Shown here in pieces: positions 54,840-64,000 of a DNA stretch of 64,000 bases (positions within the stretch are counted from its first letter, which is position 1; each line of letters begins with the position of its first letter). The position numbers and the translations under genes were made by a program. The stretch is from Mantis religiosa (lineage: Eukaryota; Arthropoda; Insecta; Mantodea; Mantidae): positions 62,001 through 126,000 of the forward strand of contig JAUKNK010000331.1 of the NCBI GenBank assembly GCA_030765055.1, given 5' to 3'. Under the pieces are notes generated by a model. It was given only the letters and a program-made list of their open reading frames with translations, made no database searches and was not told the DNA's origin.

Positions 54840-55725
54840 GAAGCAACATGTAATAGTTTTAATGGTTGAAAGATGCCCTTGCTACAGTTTCGAATAGGTA
54901 TCCTTTTCATTATTCTTATAACTTTCTATTTAATTTTAAATACCTGGGATAGTTTTGGTGAAGTACCACATAATTGTATGGCATATGAGATGTGAGCTTG
55001 CACTTAGCTGAATTAATCGGATCTCAAGAAATTTAACGTAATATTGTTAAAAAATCAGAATGCACAGCACAAACGAATAAGTTTATGTATGAACTTGTCA
55101 ATATGAGTACTCCAGGAGAGATGTGAATCAATCCAAACGCCAAGAAACCTTGTTTAATTTACTTCTTGGCTGGGTAAGCTATTCAGATCAATAGAGTGAA
55201 TTTGTTACCTTCTGGTGATTAAAATTAATGTAAACCGTCTAACAAGTATTTAGGTTAAGTTTTTTTTTCTAACCGGTCTTGTAACATTAGGTTTGATTTA
55301 TTCACGACAGACTGGAGTTGGTTTAAATTGCTTCTTTTGAAAATGTTTGTGCCATTCGAAAATAACACTGTTTTTGCTTGTGGCAAGAATAAGGTAACTC
55401 ATTTACATATAGCAAAAACAATATTGGTCCTAAAATTGAAACCTGAGGAACGCCATACTTCAGACTTACAATGTTAGAACGAAGTAAGACGCAAACCATT
55501 TCATTGCTACATCTCTAATATCACATGAAGCTAATTTTTTTTAAAAAAAAGCATACCATGTTTGACTATGTCAAATGTTTTTTTTTTTTTAGATTAATAA
55601 ACAATTCCAAAATTGATGTTTATTGTCTATGTTTTGGAGAATATCATCAATAAATGAAAACAAAGCACCGTTAACCGTTTTTCCTTTCTGAAAGCCATAT
55701 TACAATGTTGAGAGGATACCATGCA
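54840..55725 (-). pseudogene. LINE reverse transcriptase relic (Jockey/CR1-like)
   Basis: Minus strand from 55725: FQKGKTVNGALFSFIDDILQ, FDIVKHG (the first RT Asp region), then after breaks KYGVPQVSILGPILFLLYVN, the well-known YGVPQGSxLGPLLF motif. No FADD box is readable. Many shifts. Family level is uncertain. Confidence 0.6.
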
Positions 55726-55730
55726 ATTCC

Positions 55731-55973
55731 ATGAAAGACGTTAACCTAAAAGAGGCGTTCAAAAAGATACGAGCCGAAGTGAGGAATACGCAAACCAATT
55801 CATCACTCCTTGAGGAGCAACAAGCTACCTCCATTCTCTACAGCCACTTAATTTTCACCCGTAATCCTACAACATCCACATCCCGCCACTACATGGTAAA
55901 GCTCTTCCAAGAGCAGTTACATGACTTGACCACCCTTCGGGCTGTTCCAAACAGCCTGCCAGCCTGGAAGTGA
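55731..55973 (+). CDS. Unrecognised 80-codon ORF
   Basis: Opens at an ATG with KDVNLKEAFKKIRAEVRNT and ends PNSLPAWK. Composition is more balanced than the surroundings, and the start lies next to the LINE relic. I see no domain, signal or splice sign. It could be part of a retroelement gag. Confidence 0.25.
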   Translation: MKDVNLKEAFKKIRAEVRNTQTNSSLLEEQQATSILYSHLIFTRNPTTSTSRHYMVKLFQEQLHDLTTLRAVPNSLPAWK

Positions 55974-56214
55974 ATTGAATTGCATCAGTCACACCTAAAC
56001 ATAAGACACAGCGCTACGGAGTGATAAATTACCCTAAACTTCCCAACAAATAACACCTGGAAAAACCACTCGAAAAAAAATCTCTCCTCCAATGCTGCCA
56101 GTCACATTGCAAACAGTGAAATGGAGGCGCCAGGAGAAAAGAAAAGAGTGACAGTGAAAGCCATGGCCGCCGAGGTCGGATCGAGCGTCGGATATATTCA
56201 GAACATCATGAATC

Positions 56215-56700
56215 CCGTAGGGTAGGTGATACGTCCACTTCAGCTGTGGCGGTGCAAGCGCTACGGACCCCTAGCACTCGTGGTACCTCTGACGTTACAA
56301 GAGGAACCTCGGGCCAAACATTCGAGTCCCTCCCTGAATGGGAGTTGTTCGGATTGGGTTGGACTCGACGGGACAGTGGTTCCCGATACCTGTGTGAGAT
56401 CGGGTACGTCTCCGGACGGGGTTGAGGGAAGTCATATATTCCCGCGTACTAGCCCTCATAGCTAATAGAAGGTGTGCTATATCACCAGGTGGCTCTACCG
56501 AGGTTGATCGATAACCTTCCTCTTTGAGGTTGGCGCGCGTAAGTGACGTATCCACTTCCATCCCGTCTTGTGTTTTCGGACCAGATGGGGGGCTCGTTAG
56601 TCTTTAGGTTTTGCCCTATGGAAAGCCACACTGAGGCGCCGGGTGCCTTGTCGGTCTTCACTTTGTGTGGACTGTCCTGATAAGTACCCTCGCATTATAT
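56215..56700. other. GC-rich block of unknown origin
   Basis: Clearly richer in GC than its surroundings (for example CGTCTCCGGACGGGGTTGAG at 56408). The edges are near 56220 and 56690. It may be a retroelement 5' UTR or LTR; I cannot assign it. No homologous copy in the window. Confidence 0.4.
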
Positions 56701-57227
56701 ATACACCATCATGAAGGAACTTATAGAAAGTGTGTGCTCAATGGGTGCTTCAGCCTTCAGCCACACTAGGAAGCATGTCAAATGGCCCACTGGTTGGTCA
56801 TTTGTAGTGCTATGCTAGGAAAGGGAGTGAGTTCCTGGTATGAGTGGTGGCATGGTGTCATCACTTTGCACCAGAATCAAAACAGCAAAGTCTCCAGTGG
56901 AGGCATCCAAGGTCACCACCACAAAAAGTTCAAGGCCATCCACACAAGTGCAGAGGGGTTATGCTGAAGTTCTTCTTTGAACAACATGGCCCCTTTCTGT
57001 TAAACTTCTTGCAGCACGGGACAACAGTAAATGCCCAGAGTTACTCGGAATCTTTGAACCTTTGCCAAGCGATCAAATCAAAATGGCCAGAGAGTCTCAC
57101 CCATGGGATCAATCTGCTCCATGACAATGCAAAGCCCGATAGTCAACACAGTCGCGGCAGTCCTGCACAAATGCAAATGAGGGGTTCTCGGCCAACCTCT
57201 ATACAATCCAGACCTCTTATACCCCAA

Positions 57228-57462
57228 ATTAAATTCTTTTATTAAAAAACTAGATATTCTTAAAAACGAATGTCTCATTACCAATTAAAAATTATTAATT
57301 TTTATGACACAAAAACTAACATTTCCAATTAAATCTTTTAAATTCGCAGGACCTGCTGTAGATTTAACAACTTTTTCCCTTCAGCTAGCAGGTATATCTA
57401 GAATTATAGGAGCAATTAATTTTCTTGCAACTATAATTAATATAAAACCAATTGATGACATG
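57228..57462 (+). pseudogene. NUMT: nuclear copy of mitochondrial cox1 fragment
   Basis: With the invertebrate mitochondrial reading, 57347-57450 gives GPAVDLTTFSLQLAGIS then RIIGAINFLATIINIKPID, the conserved cytochrome oxidase subunit 1 segment around the FSLHLAG and GAINFITTIINMK motifs. Very AT-rich at third positions, as in insect mitochondria. The preceding 57228-57340 is equally AT-rich and probably part of the same transfer, though I cannot assign it. It lies within a mariner transposase relic. Confidence 0.65.
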
Positions 57463-57721
57463 TGATTACACCATTTTTGGTCCCTTAAGAAAGGCTTTGA
57501 AGGGCAAATAATTCACTGCGGACGACGACGTCCAACTGTACATGCGGAGCTGACTCACATCGCAGCCGTGGGACTCCTATTAGACAGCAATTCACTGCGT
57601 CACAGTGGGACAACTGTCTCAACAGCCAGAGCCAATACTTCTAACATAAAGGTACTGTATAAAAATTATTTGTGGTTGGTTTATTGACACTCGTTACTTA
57701 CTTTTTCATATATTTATGAGA

Positions 57722-57755
57722 GACTAGTTTCAAAGGCCCTGGCCTCCATTTTCAA
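57722..57755 (-). ncRNA. Degenerate hammerhead-like motif, PLE D left arm
   Basis: Exact inverse of 57994-58027; see that entry. Confidence 0.35.
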
Positions 57756-57993
57756 TCTCTTCCCAACTGGCATTTGTTGTTATCTGCTCTCTCTGGTGGT
57801 GGAACTATGAACTTTTTTGTCAAATTATCTGCTGGCGGGATTTCAAAGTTCATTACGCGATCCTTATTTTTCCATGGAAAAATAAGGATCGCGTAATGAA
57901 CTTTGAAATCCCGCCAGCAGATAATTTGACAAAAAAGTTCATAGTTCCACCACCAGAGAGAGCAGATAACAACAAATGCCAGTTGGGAAGAGA

Positions 57994-58027
57994 TTGAAAA
58001 TGGAGGCCAGGGCCTTTGAAACTAGTC
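57994..58027 (+). ncRNA. Degenerate hammerhead-like motif, PLE D right arm
   Basis: TTGAAAA in place of CTGATGA, then TGG, a strong helix II AGGCC/GGCCT, T, GAAA, CTAGTC. Helix III palindrome ACTAGT and the GTC triplet are kept. Core positions C3, U7 and G8 are changed, so no cleavage is expected, but the structure around it is preserved. Confidence 0.4.
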
Positions 58028-58149
58028 TCTCATAAATATATGAAAAAGTAAGTAACGAGTGTCAATAAACCAACCACAAATAATTTTTATATTAATTTTG
58101 ACGTCACTGTTACTAAATTCCTCCAAACACACATAAAGGTACTGGTTTC

Positions 58150-58740
58150 TGTAATTATGTCTCCGGCTCATTTCTTTCTGTTTGCACCTTATATTTAACA
58201 TAACCTTTTCAAGAACTTTTGAGAAAACAGCAGGGATATTGCTCTGTAGTTCTGAATGCTACTCCTCTTAAATGACAGGGAATACTCCTGATATTAGAGA
58301 AGAATTATATATATCTACTAAGGGATGAATAACCAAATCGGAACACAAAAAGATCTGGATACAGTCCACTCCATAATATGTTTTATTTTTCAGCCTTTTC
58401 GATTTCAAATTCAGGAATTGTATTTCTTATACATTGAATATTTAAGTGTAATAATGATATTGGGGGAAGGCTGGCTGTAATACAAGAGATCTCAACAGCA
58501 TTTACCTTGTTGCTAAAACAGTTAACAACTCTTACAGTATGAGAGGGGTTATCTATAAAACGTCGGAGCTTAGCTTTTGTGGTGGTCTTATATATGGTGA
58601 TATATGGTTCTACCAGGTTGTGGTGCAGTTTGCCATAAATAAATTGTCTAAGGAAGACACAAAATGCAACTACCAAATAGCCAAACTGGAACTGAAGTAT
58701 ATGGCGGATATGTGGAACATTATTACCGGTTATGAAATAA
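58150..58740 (-). pseudogene. LINE relic (Jockey/RTE-like)
   Basis: Minus strand: RRFIDNPSHTVRVVNCFSNK, ISLLHLNIQCIRNTIPEFE (the LHLNIQSIRNK opening of a LINE endonuclease, about 58410-58480), then, after a jump, PLVDIYNSSLISGVFPVI and FSKVLEKVM (the RT segment before GFRxG, about 58200-58330). The endonuclease and most of the RT between them are deleted. The Gypsy element at 58746 lies immediately on its 5' side. Confidence 0.55.
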
Positions 58741-58745
58741 AGTAT

Positions 58746-59301
58746 TGTGACTTTGTGGGTTCGTGGAATAAAAAGTCCAATTACACCACTCAACAATGTT
58801 CTTTATTTCCACCGACTTACAGTTTAGCACTTGCCAATTACACAGAATTATTTGCTGCACACAATTACAATTTACCCGTTCGTCCGTTACAACTTCACTT
58901 GTACTCGCGATTACATAAACTCCGATACTCATACACAGTTCGTACAGTCTTCCGTTGCACAATCCTTTCGTTCATTAACACGTCACTTACTAACTCTTAC
59001 ACCAAGAACTGCGACTGTCTTCTCGCTCACACTCACTAACCAACTGATTGACCAACTAGACTCTGTCTGTCTGGAACCCTCTTTATAGGAATATCGCCGG
59101 TTTCTAGTGACCAGGAGAATGTTCCAGACTCCGTAATTTCTGGAACCAGGTGGGCAGAAACAGACGGCCCACTGATGTTTTTCCTCCCAACCACTGCCTG
59201 TCACCACTACCAGACAAACGAGGGGAAGGTGTGGCTAACGCGGTCCTCCCCCTGCCTTCCGTTCCCAGGTGGTCACAGGGTGTTCCAGCGGTCCCGTTAC
59301 A
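58746..59301 (-). repeat. 3' LTR of the Gypsy element
   Basis: 556 bp, from TGTGACTTTGTGGG to GTCCCGTTACA on the plus strand. It overlaps the end of the fused frame's native C-terminal region: a minus frame entering it reads MLVVHLDRLARYVG, the Gypsy integrase C-terminus. Confidence 0.9.
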
Positions 59302-60448
59302 CTGCTCCCTCCTCAAAGCTGTTCGCCCCCGAACAGCCCCAACGTAGCGTGCGAGGCGGTCCAGGTGTACCACCAGCATCTGCCCGGAGTCTGAGCCAGA
59401 AGTAGCGCTGCCGTAGTTTGTGAATCATTCGGTTCGCTCCCAGGTGTCCTCCTGAAGTACCAGCGTGCACTTCCTCCAAGACATCCGGGACCTTACTCCG
59501 GGGAAGTACCAACTGTCCTCTCTGCGCCTTCCCATCGGGTGACTCCCATACCCGGAACAGCACGCCCTCTCTGGTCTTCAACGAGTCCCATTGGGCCCGG
59601 TACGACTTGTAGGTGGCGCTCCTCGGTGCGATGTCCTCCCAGGTTGGTCTCGTCCCTGCCTCCACTTCCCTCAAGAGTGGCCCCAAGTCTGCGTCCGCCA
59701 GCTGCTCCCTCCTCAGGCCTGCGCTATCCCAGCCTTCAGCAGGCACTGCCACAACTACTCGGACTGCTGCGGCACGCTCCTTCTCTTCCACTCTTGTGCG
59801 CTCATGGCCGTCCTGGATCTGCGGTAGGACACCTCCAATGTAATGGTCGCTAGCGTCGGTGTCCACAATGAAGGCGCCACCCGGTTGTGGGAAACCCAAA
59901 ATTGGAGCACTGCACAGGGTCCCCTTCGGGTGCTGGAAAGCGTCTTCGGCGTCCTCCGTCCACACATAAGGCCGGTTTTCCTCCGTCAGGCGGGTGAGGG
60001 GTTTTGCGATGTTGTCGGCCTTTTCCTCTAAATGATTAAGGCGGTCGTATACTTGACCCTTCCGCTTGCCCAGGTTCGCGACGTCATCCCTCACGCCGGC
60101 CAACCGTCCCTCAAATTTTGCGGCGAGAGCCTCGTTCGCCACCTTCATTTCCGTGGTCAGTTCGGCCATCTTTGAGGTCATTGTCGTGGCCAAGTTGTTG
60201 TTAGCCGTTTCCGTCTTCGCTGTTAATTCGGCCTTCATTTCTTCCATCTTCCCGGTGATGTTGTCCTTAGCCGTCCTGATTAGTTTCAGTTCCGCGGCCA
60301 GGTTATTTCTAGTCTTCAGCTTCTCTGTTAGGCTGTTCTTTGCCGCTTCTGTTTTTGCAGCGAGGTTTTCAGTTGCCGTCCTCATTTCTCTCAGTTCCGC
60401 CGTCATTTCCATCATCATCTCTAAAATTTTCTCCAATGCCGCGTCCAT
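59297..60448 (-). CDS. Fused gag-pol remnant of the Gypsy element
   Basis: Open from MDAALEKILEMMME at 60448 (the frame extends upstream into the LTR to 60541 and stays open) to 59297. Order: coiled-coil gag (EMRTATENLAAKTEAAKNSL, many heptads), then directly the end of the reverse transcriptase (AKPLTRLTEENRPYVWTE), the RNase H start (AFIVDTDASDHYIGGVL), a jump into the linker (LADADLGPLLREVEAG), and the integrase zinc domain (HAGTSGGHLGANRMIHKL) before a tail in another frame. Protease, most of RT, most of RNase H and the integrase core are missing. At least three deletions keep one reading frame. It probably depends on an intact relative. Confidence 0.75.
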   Translation of the reverse strand: MDAALEKILEMMMEMTAELREMRTATENLAAKTEAAKNSLTEKLKTRNNLAAELKLIRTAKDNITGKMEEMKAELTAKTETANNNLATTMTSKMAELTTEMKVANEALAAKFEGRLAGVRDDVANLGKRKGQVYDRLNHLEEKADNIAKPLTRLTEENRPYVWTEDAEDAFQHPKGTLCSAPILGFPQPGGAFIVDTDASDHYIGGVLPQIQDGHERTRVEEKERAAAVRVVVAVPAEGWDSAGLRREQLADADLGPLLREVEAGTRPTWEDIAPRSATYKSYRAQWDSLKTREGVLFRVWESPDGKAQRGQLVLPRSKVPDVLEEVHAGTSGGHLGANRMIHKLRQRYFWLRLRADAGGTPGPPRTLRWGCSGANSFEEGAV

Positions 60449-60474
60449 GGTTGTAATGTTCGGTGATGTTATCT

Positions 60475-60493
60475 TCCCGCTTCCTGACACCAG
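60475..60493 (-). promoter_or_regulatory. Probable primer-binding site of the Gypsy element
   Basis: Minus-strand CTGGTGTCAGGAAGCGGGA directly follows the 5' LTR. The matching tRNA was not determined. Confidence 0.5.
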
Positions 60494-61049
60494 TGTGACT
60501 TTGTGGGTTCGTGGAATAAAAAGTCCAATTACACCACTCAATAATGTTCTTTATTTCCACCGACTTACAGTTTAACACTTGCCAATTACACAGAATTATT
60601 TGCTGCACACAATTACAATTTACCCGTTCGTCCGTTACAACTTCACTTGTACTCGCGATTACATAAACTCCGATACTCATACACAGTTCGTACAGTCTTC
60701 CGTTGCACAATCCTTTCGTTCATTAACACGTCACTGACTAACTCTTACACCAAGAACTGCGACTGTCTTCTCGCTCACACTCACTAACCAACTGATTGAC
60801 CAACTAGACTCTGTCTGTCTGGAACCCTCTTTATAGGAATATCGCCGGTTTCTAGTGACCAGGAGAATGTTCCAGACTCCGTAATTTCTGGAACCAGGTG
60901 GGCAGAAACAGACGGCCCACTGATGTTTTTCCTCCCAACCACTGCCTGTCACCACTACAAGACAAACGAGGGGAAGGTGTGGCTAACGCGGTCCTCCCCC
61001 TGCCTTCCGTTCCCAGGTGGTCACAGTGTGTTCCAGCGGTCCCGTTACA
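60494..61049 (-). repeat. 5' LTR of the Gypsy element
   Basis: 556 bp, same ends as the other LTR. Differences include CAATAATG for CAACAATG (60540) and CACTGACT for CACTTACT (60733). Confidence 0.9.
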
Positions 61050-61895
61050 GTATTCAGCTGCAAAATCACAACTTCTTGAGATTTTTGAAGAAAGTAAAGT
61101 CTAATAATCTCTAATTCTGTAGAATAGTTTTCATACTTCTCAAAGTTCTTCATAAAACATTTTCTTTACTCCCAGCATTCTCTAATAACAGGTTCATAGT
61201 TTTTTATCACATCCCTTCATTTCTTTCATCAATTGTTCAGGTCCCGAAAGATAACCTTCATACGATCGTAATCGCCAGACATCATAACCTCTCTCGCGAG
61301 CATATCATTTATTTTCTTAACTTTCCTACTAAACAGATTTTTCACTAGTTGTTTAGCTTTTGTGATTGTCTGCATTTCTTAGGTTATTTGTGTTCAATCA
61401 GCACCAATTCCAATGCTATCTTCTTTTAAATGTGATCTTCATACAATGCTAATATACGGCAAGAAATACTACAGAAAAATCATTCTTTACTCACATCTTT
61501 TTAATCAACTAGATACCTGAATGTCTTACCTATAGTCATGAATATCAAACTGTTGAAAATAACAGTAATTTTAAATAGCTCTTCATAATGATTTTTCTTA
61601 CGACCATAATTATTTACAGAGTAAAATAGTGAACAAAAATCTAATGAGAATTTTCAAATCACCCAAAATATAACAATCAATATATTAGCCATTGCAATGT
61701 TATTAATGAAATGCAACAGAGATAATGTATTAAGGAAATAACAGACATGTCAGTGATTATACAGTAAACAAAACAATTTGTATAATGAAGAGATTGATAA
61801 AATAAAAGTCAGGATCATATAGGGTAAGGGCGCCATATTTCAGATACCATTTTTATTTTTGGGTATTCTACATGTTATACTACATCAATAGACTC
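61050..61895. other. Unassigned AT-rich DNA
   Basis: 61555-61665 repeats 52080-52195. No gene recognised. Confidence 0.4.
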
Positions 61896-61897
61896 AA

Positions 61898-62019
61898 GAG
61901 GAGTTCCGTGGTTCAAATCCCGGCCATGGCATTGAATTTTTCATGTTGACTCTATCTATAAAAAATCTTAGCCTATATGCGGCGAGTGTGAAGATATGAT
62001 TAATTTACATCAATTAACT
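61898..62019 (+). mobile_element. SINE family A, 3' part
   Basis: TTCCGTGGTTCAAATCCCGG (B box), GGCATTGAATTTTTCATG, CCTATATGCGGCGAGTG, ending CATCAATTAACTAAA. The A box side is missing. Confidence 0.65.
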
Positions 62020-63990
62020 AAAATATTATTTCTGTTTGCTACATAATTTTAGCCCACATTAACTCAATGGGATTGTTCTGGCAGTAGTAAGGGGAAAGGT
62101 GGATGACGTCTCATTGATCTAGCTGATACACTTTTTCATGGAAGAGTAACTGAATAATACTGCTTTGAACTCTCTAGAGTAAATAGAGATTACGAACCAT
62201 TCATGAACAAAGTTACAATGTGACCAAACATGTTCTGCCAGACTAGCAAGAAGTGTTTCGTTTCCTCTCATCGAATTTAACAAACACCTTGGCTTATTCA
62301 AAGTACATATTTCTTTTATCACGTCATGTCAAATTTTTACGTTTCAGTTCTGAGTAATTTCAAATATACGTTCACAAATATATGCCAACCAATAATGATA
62401 TTCATTACAGTGCTTACGTCACAATGCATTGTTATAATATAATGGCATCTACTTTATTTGTATTAGGAACTCTATTTGAGCTAAACATACTAAACAGTGG
62501 GGTTTTTACGGTTAACTACATTACTCTTTCCTTGCTCTTGGATCAGTTTTTTGCAAAATCTCAATTTTTGTGTTAGTGCGAATAGTATTTAATAAAGACT
62601 GATTAGGTTGGCGCTCCTCACACACCACATAGGTGGAATGCAATAAGACAACACCACAGGACTCTGATTAGTTGCTCACCGAGTAGCACTCAAGGACAGA
62701 CACCTTCCCATTTGAAACACATAATAATATCGCAGCCAGTGAAATTATCAACAGCAGTATAAACAACAAAAGACGTTATGTCAAATATCAAAATGAGCAT
62801 TAAAGAACATAAAATTTACAAAAGACACCATTACAGTATAAGAGTTATATTTTCTCATGTATTAAGCCTGTGATTGTTTCTCTCTACCTCTTCTCTCACT
62901 TGCTCCAGGGCAGGAAGGCAAATGGCAGAAACAAGAGGGTAAGGAGTGCAAGCACAAGCGATGAAGACAGACATACTACAGACATCAAAGCAATGTTCTC
63001 TGACATTTTAAAAGAAATTAAAGAGCTCAAGGAACAGAACGACAATTTTACAGAGGAAACTAAACAAAACATATCAGACCTATGTAATGAAATACACAAC
63101 ATGGACAAAAAAGTAGAAAATAGATAAAATGTATAGGGAGATAGAACAACCAACAATGATAATGCCATGAAAGCATCAGTTAAACGGCTAGAGAATCAAA
63201 TAAAGTCACTAAAAGAAGCAGAAGAATGCAGACAATGTCGGCATTAAAGAAACAATATAATCATAAAGAGCAAGGACCTCATTGGAGACCCACCCAGAGA
63301 AATCAACAGTAAAATAAAGAACACCCTACAAAAAGTGGGCTACATAGGCTAATACAAGAAAGTGTCATTCATAGGCAAAGACCCCTTGAACAATGGACTA
63401 GTGAGGGTAGAGTTTAGAAAAATTGAACACAAAATTAACACCCTGAAAAACAAAATGAATCTAAAAGGGGATGACTGCTATGTTGATTCAAAACTCACAA
63501 GACAAGAAAGAGAAATACAGCAAAAAATCAGAGCGAGAGCGAGAAAGGGGCAACACTGTAAAAGTGGGTTACCAAAAGCTACTAATAAATGACAAATGGG
63601 TAAACAGCAAATCACGTAAAAAAAACTAAAAACACAATGACAACCGGGGACAAAAATTTAATGTGAGGACACTGAGGACAGACGAGAGGGAAGAACTAGA
63701 CACTATCCTAGAACAAATAGAATATGACATACTAGGATTAAGTGAAAAAAGAAATTAGGTAAAGGCATCATAGAAAAGGAAAATGAAGACCTCTTCCATT
63801 ACAAGGAAATGACTCCAGGACAAAAAAGGCATAGGGTTCATAATAAGAAAATACTCCAAACACATGGTACAAGCAAGAAGCAGAACATGGAGAACAATTC
63901 AAAGACGACTACAAATTGAAGACAGCGACAGCCCACAAACATCCTAAGTTAGTGAAGTCAATTTAATCAAAGTGACAGTGAAATGAACTT
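62020..63990 (+). mobile_element. LINE-like unit, copy 2 (uninterrupted)
   Basis: Matches 46571-46847 and 48027-49715. It keeps AACACCTTGGCTTATTCAAA (62281) intact where copy 1 carries PLE B, so it shows the empty site. It runs to the common end near 63985. Confidence 0.7.
62910..63880 (+). pseudogene. LINE ORF1-like coiled coil and endonuclease start, copy 2
   Basis: RKANGRNKRVRSASTSDEDR, DIKAMFSDILKEIKELKEQN and NEIHNMDKKVENR, a stop, then from 63362 MSFIGKDPLNNGLVRVEFRK and DSKLTRQEREIQQK, followed by LRTDEREELDTILEQIEYD and ILGLSEKRN, a stop. Same layout and most of the same breaks as copy 1, so they share a broken ancestor. Confidence 0.65.
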
Positions 63991-64000
63991 AAACATTTAT

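Larger units (their letters stand above)
56140..57650 (+). mobile_element. mariner relic interrupted by a GC-rich block and a mitochondrial insert
   Basis: Transposase pieces: RVTVKAMAAEVGSSVGYIQN (possible second helix-turn-helix, 56146-56210), WCHHFAPESKQQSLQWRHP (after the first Asp, 56850), MLKFFFEQHGPFLLNFLQHG (56980), INLLHDNAKPDSQ (second Asp, 57110), then, beyond the mitochondrial insert, HFWSLKKALKG-like codons and FTADDDVQ (57466-57540) and SQQPEPIL near 57625. The two ends of the 57.2-57.46 kb insert fall inside what should be the PYSPDL to FGPLKKAL stretch. The piece at 56146 is a weaker call. Confidence 0.6.
57658..58130. mobile_element. Penelope-like element D: perfect 434-bp palindrome of two 3' ends
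   Basis: 57658-58091 is a perfect palindrome with no spacer, centred at 57874/57875 in TCCATGGA; each arm is 217 bp. Each arm reads outwards as the PLE C-terminus VMNFEIPPADN, then the 3' untranslated part. The right arm continues 39 nt further to 58130 (TTGACGTCACTGTTACTAAA), absent on the left. It is flanked by ACATAAAGGTACTG at 57644-57657 and 58131-58144. Confidence 0.9.
58746..61049 (-). mobile_element. Gypsy LTR retrotransposon, internally deleted, young
   Basis: Two direct 556-bp LTRs with TGT..ACA ends enclose 1192 bp. A 4-bp duplication GTAT flanks it (58742-58745 and 61050-61053). On the minus strand, immediately after the 5' LTR, is CTGGTGTCAGGAAGC, a likely primer-binding site; before the 3' LTR is the purine tract GAGGAGGGAGCAG. 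One fused gag-pol frame fills the interior. About five differences between the LTRs by eye (about 99 percent identical) indicate recent insertion. Confidence 0.9.

Noticed and set aside
59539..60575. Plus-strand open frames over the Gypsy interior
   Set aside because: Antisense to the clear gag-pol frame on the minus strand; GC-rich third positions keep the opposite frames open.

Overview
The window looks like intergenic and intronic DNA of an insect, most probably a polyneopteran such as a cockroach or termite; the lineage is a low-confidence guess. The reasons are high AT content, spliced genes, arthropod-type transposons (mariner, Tc1-like, piggyBac, Harbinger, hAT, Gypsy, BEL/Pao, Jockey-like and Penelope-like elements), abundant tRNA-derived SINEs, and a Ly6 protein of the insect three-finger type. 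Only two host genes are supported. One is a single-exon, probably GPI-anchored Ly6 protein at 17687-18097 (minus). The other is a spliced C2H2 zinc-finger gene on the minus strand with three exons that join in frame (41229-41579, 38734-38786, 32443-33277), giving a predicted protein of about 412 residues with nine fingers. Almost everything else is mobile or repetitive DNA, much of it nested, so insertion order can be read from target duplications. LAYOUT: 1-10.7 kb is AT-rich DNA with SINEs and a transposase scrap. 10.7-16.5 kb holds a small Penelope-like element (PLE), a 125-bp satellite split by a TA-flanked DNA transposon, and a Tc1/mariner-type relic split by a Harbinger-like element. 17.7-18.1 kb is the Ly6 gene. 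18.7-20.3 kb is a 108-bp satellite. 20.3-31.5 kb is a graveyard of mariner, hAT and other DDE relics with SINEs. 31.5-41.6 kb is the zinc-finger gene, whose introns carry a MITE, an internally deleted piggyBac, an ORF1-only LINE, foldback SINEs and a second 108-bp array. 42.1-46.0 kb is a 3.8-kb palindrome made of two near-identical PLE copies head to head. 46.6-49.7 kb and 62.0-64.0 kb are two copies of one LINE-like unit, the first split by another PLE. 50-57 kb holds microsatellite, BEL/Pao, LINE and mariner relics plus a mitochondrial insert. 57.66-58.13 kb is a perfect PLE palindrome. 58.7-61.0 kb is a young, internally deleted Gypsy element with matching 556-bp LTRs. THE MAIN SIGNAL: five PLE loci from about four lineages share one architecture. 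Each is an inverted pair of 5'-truncated copies joined head to head, usually with one outer arm about 40 nt shorter than the other. Where readable, the pair is enclosed by a single 11-15 bp target duplication, so each pair entered as one unit. Near their 3' ends four of the loci carry a hammerhead-ribozyme-like motif with a self-complementary stem III. I could not run searches, foldings or alignments; family names rest on motifs read by eye.
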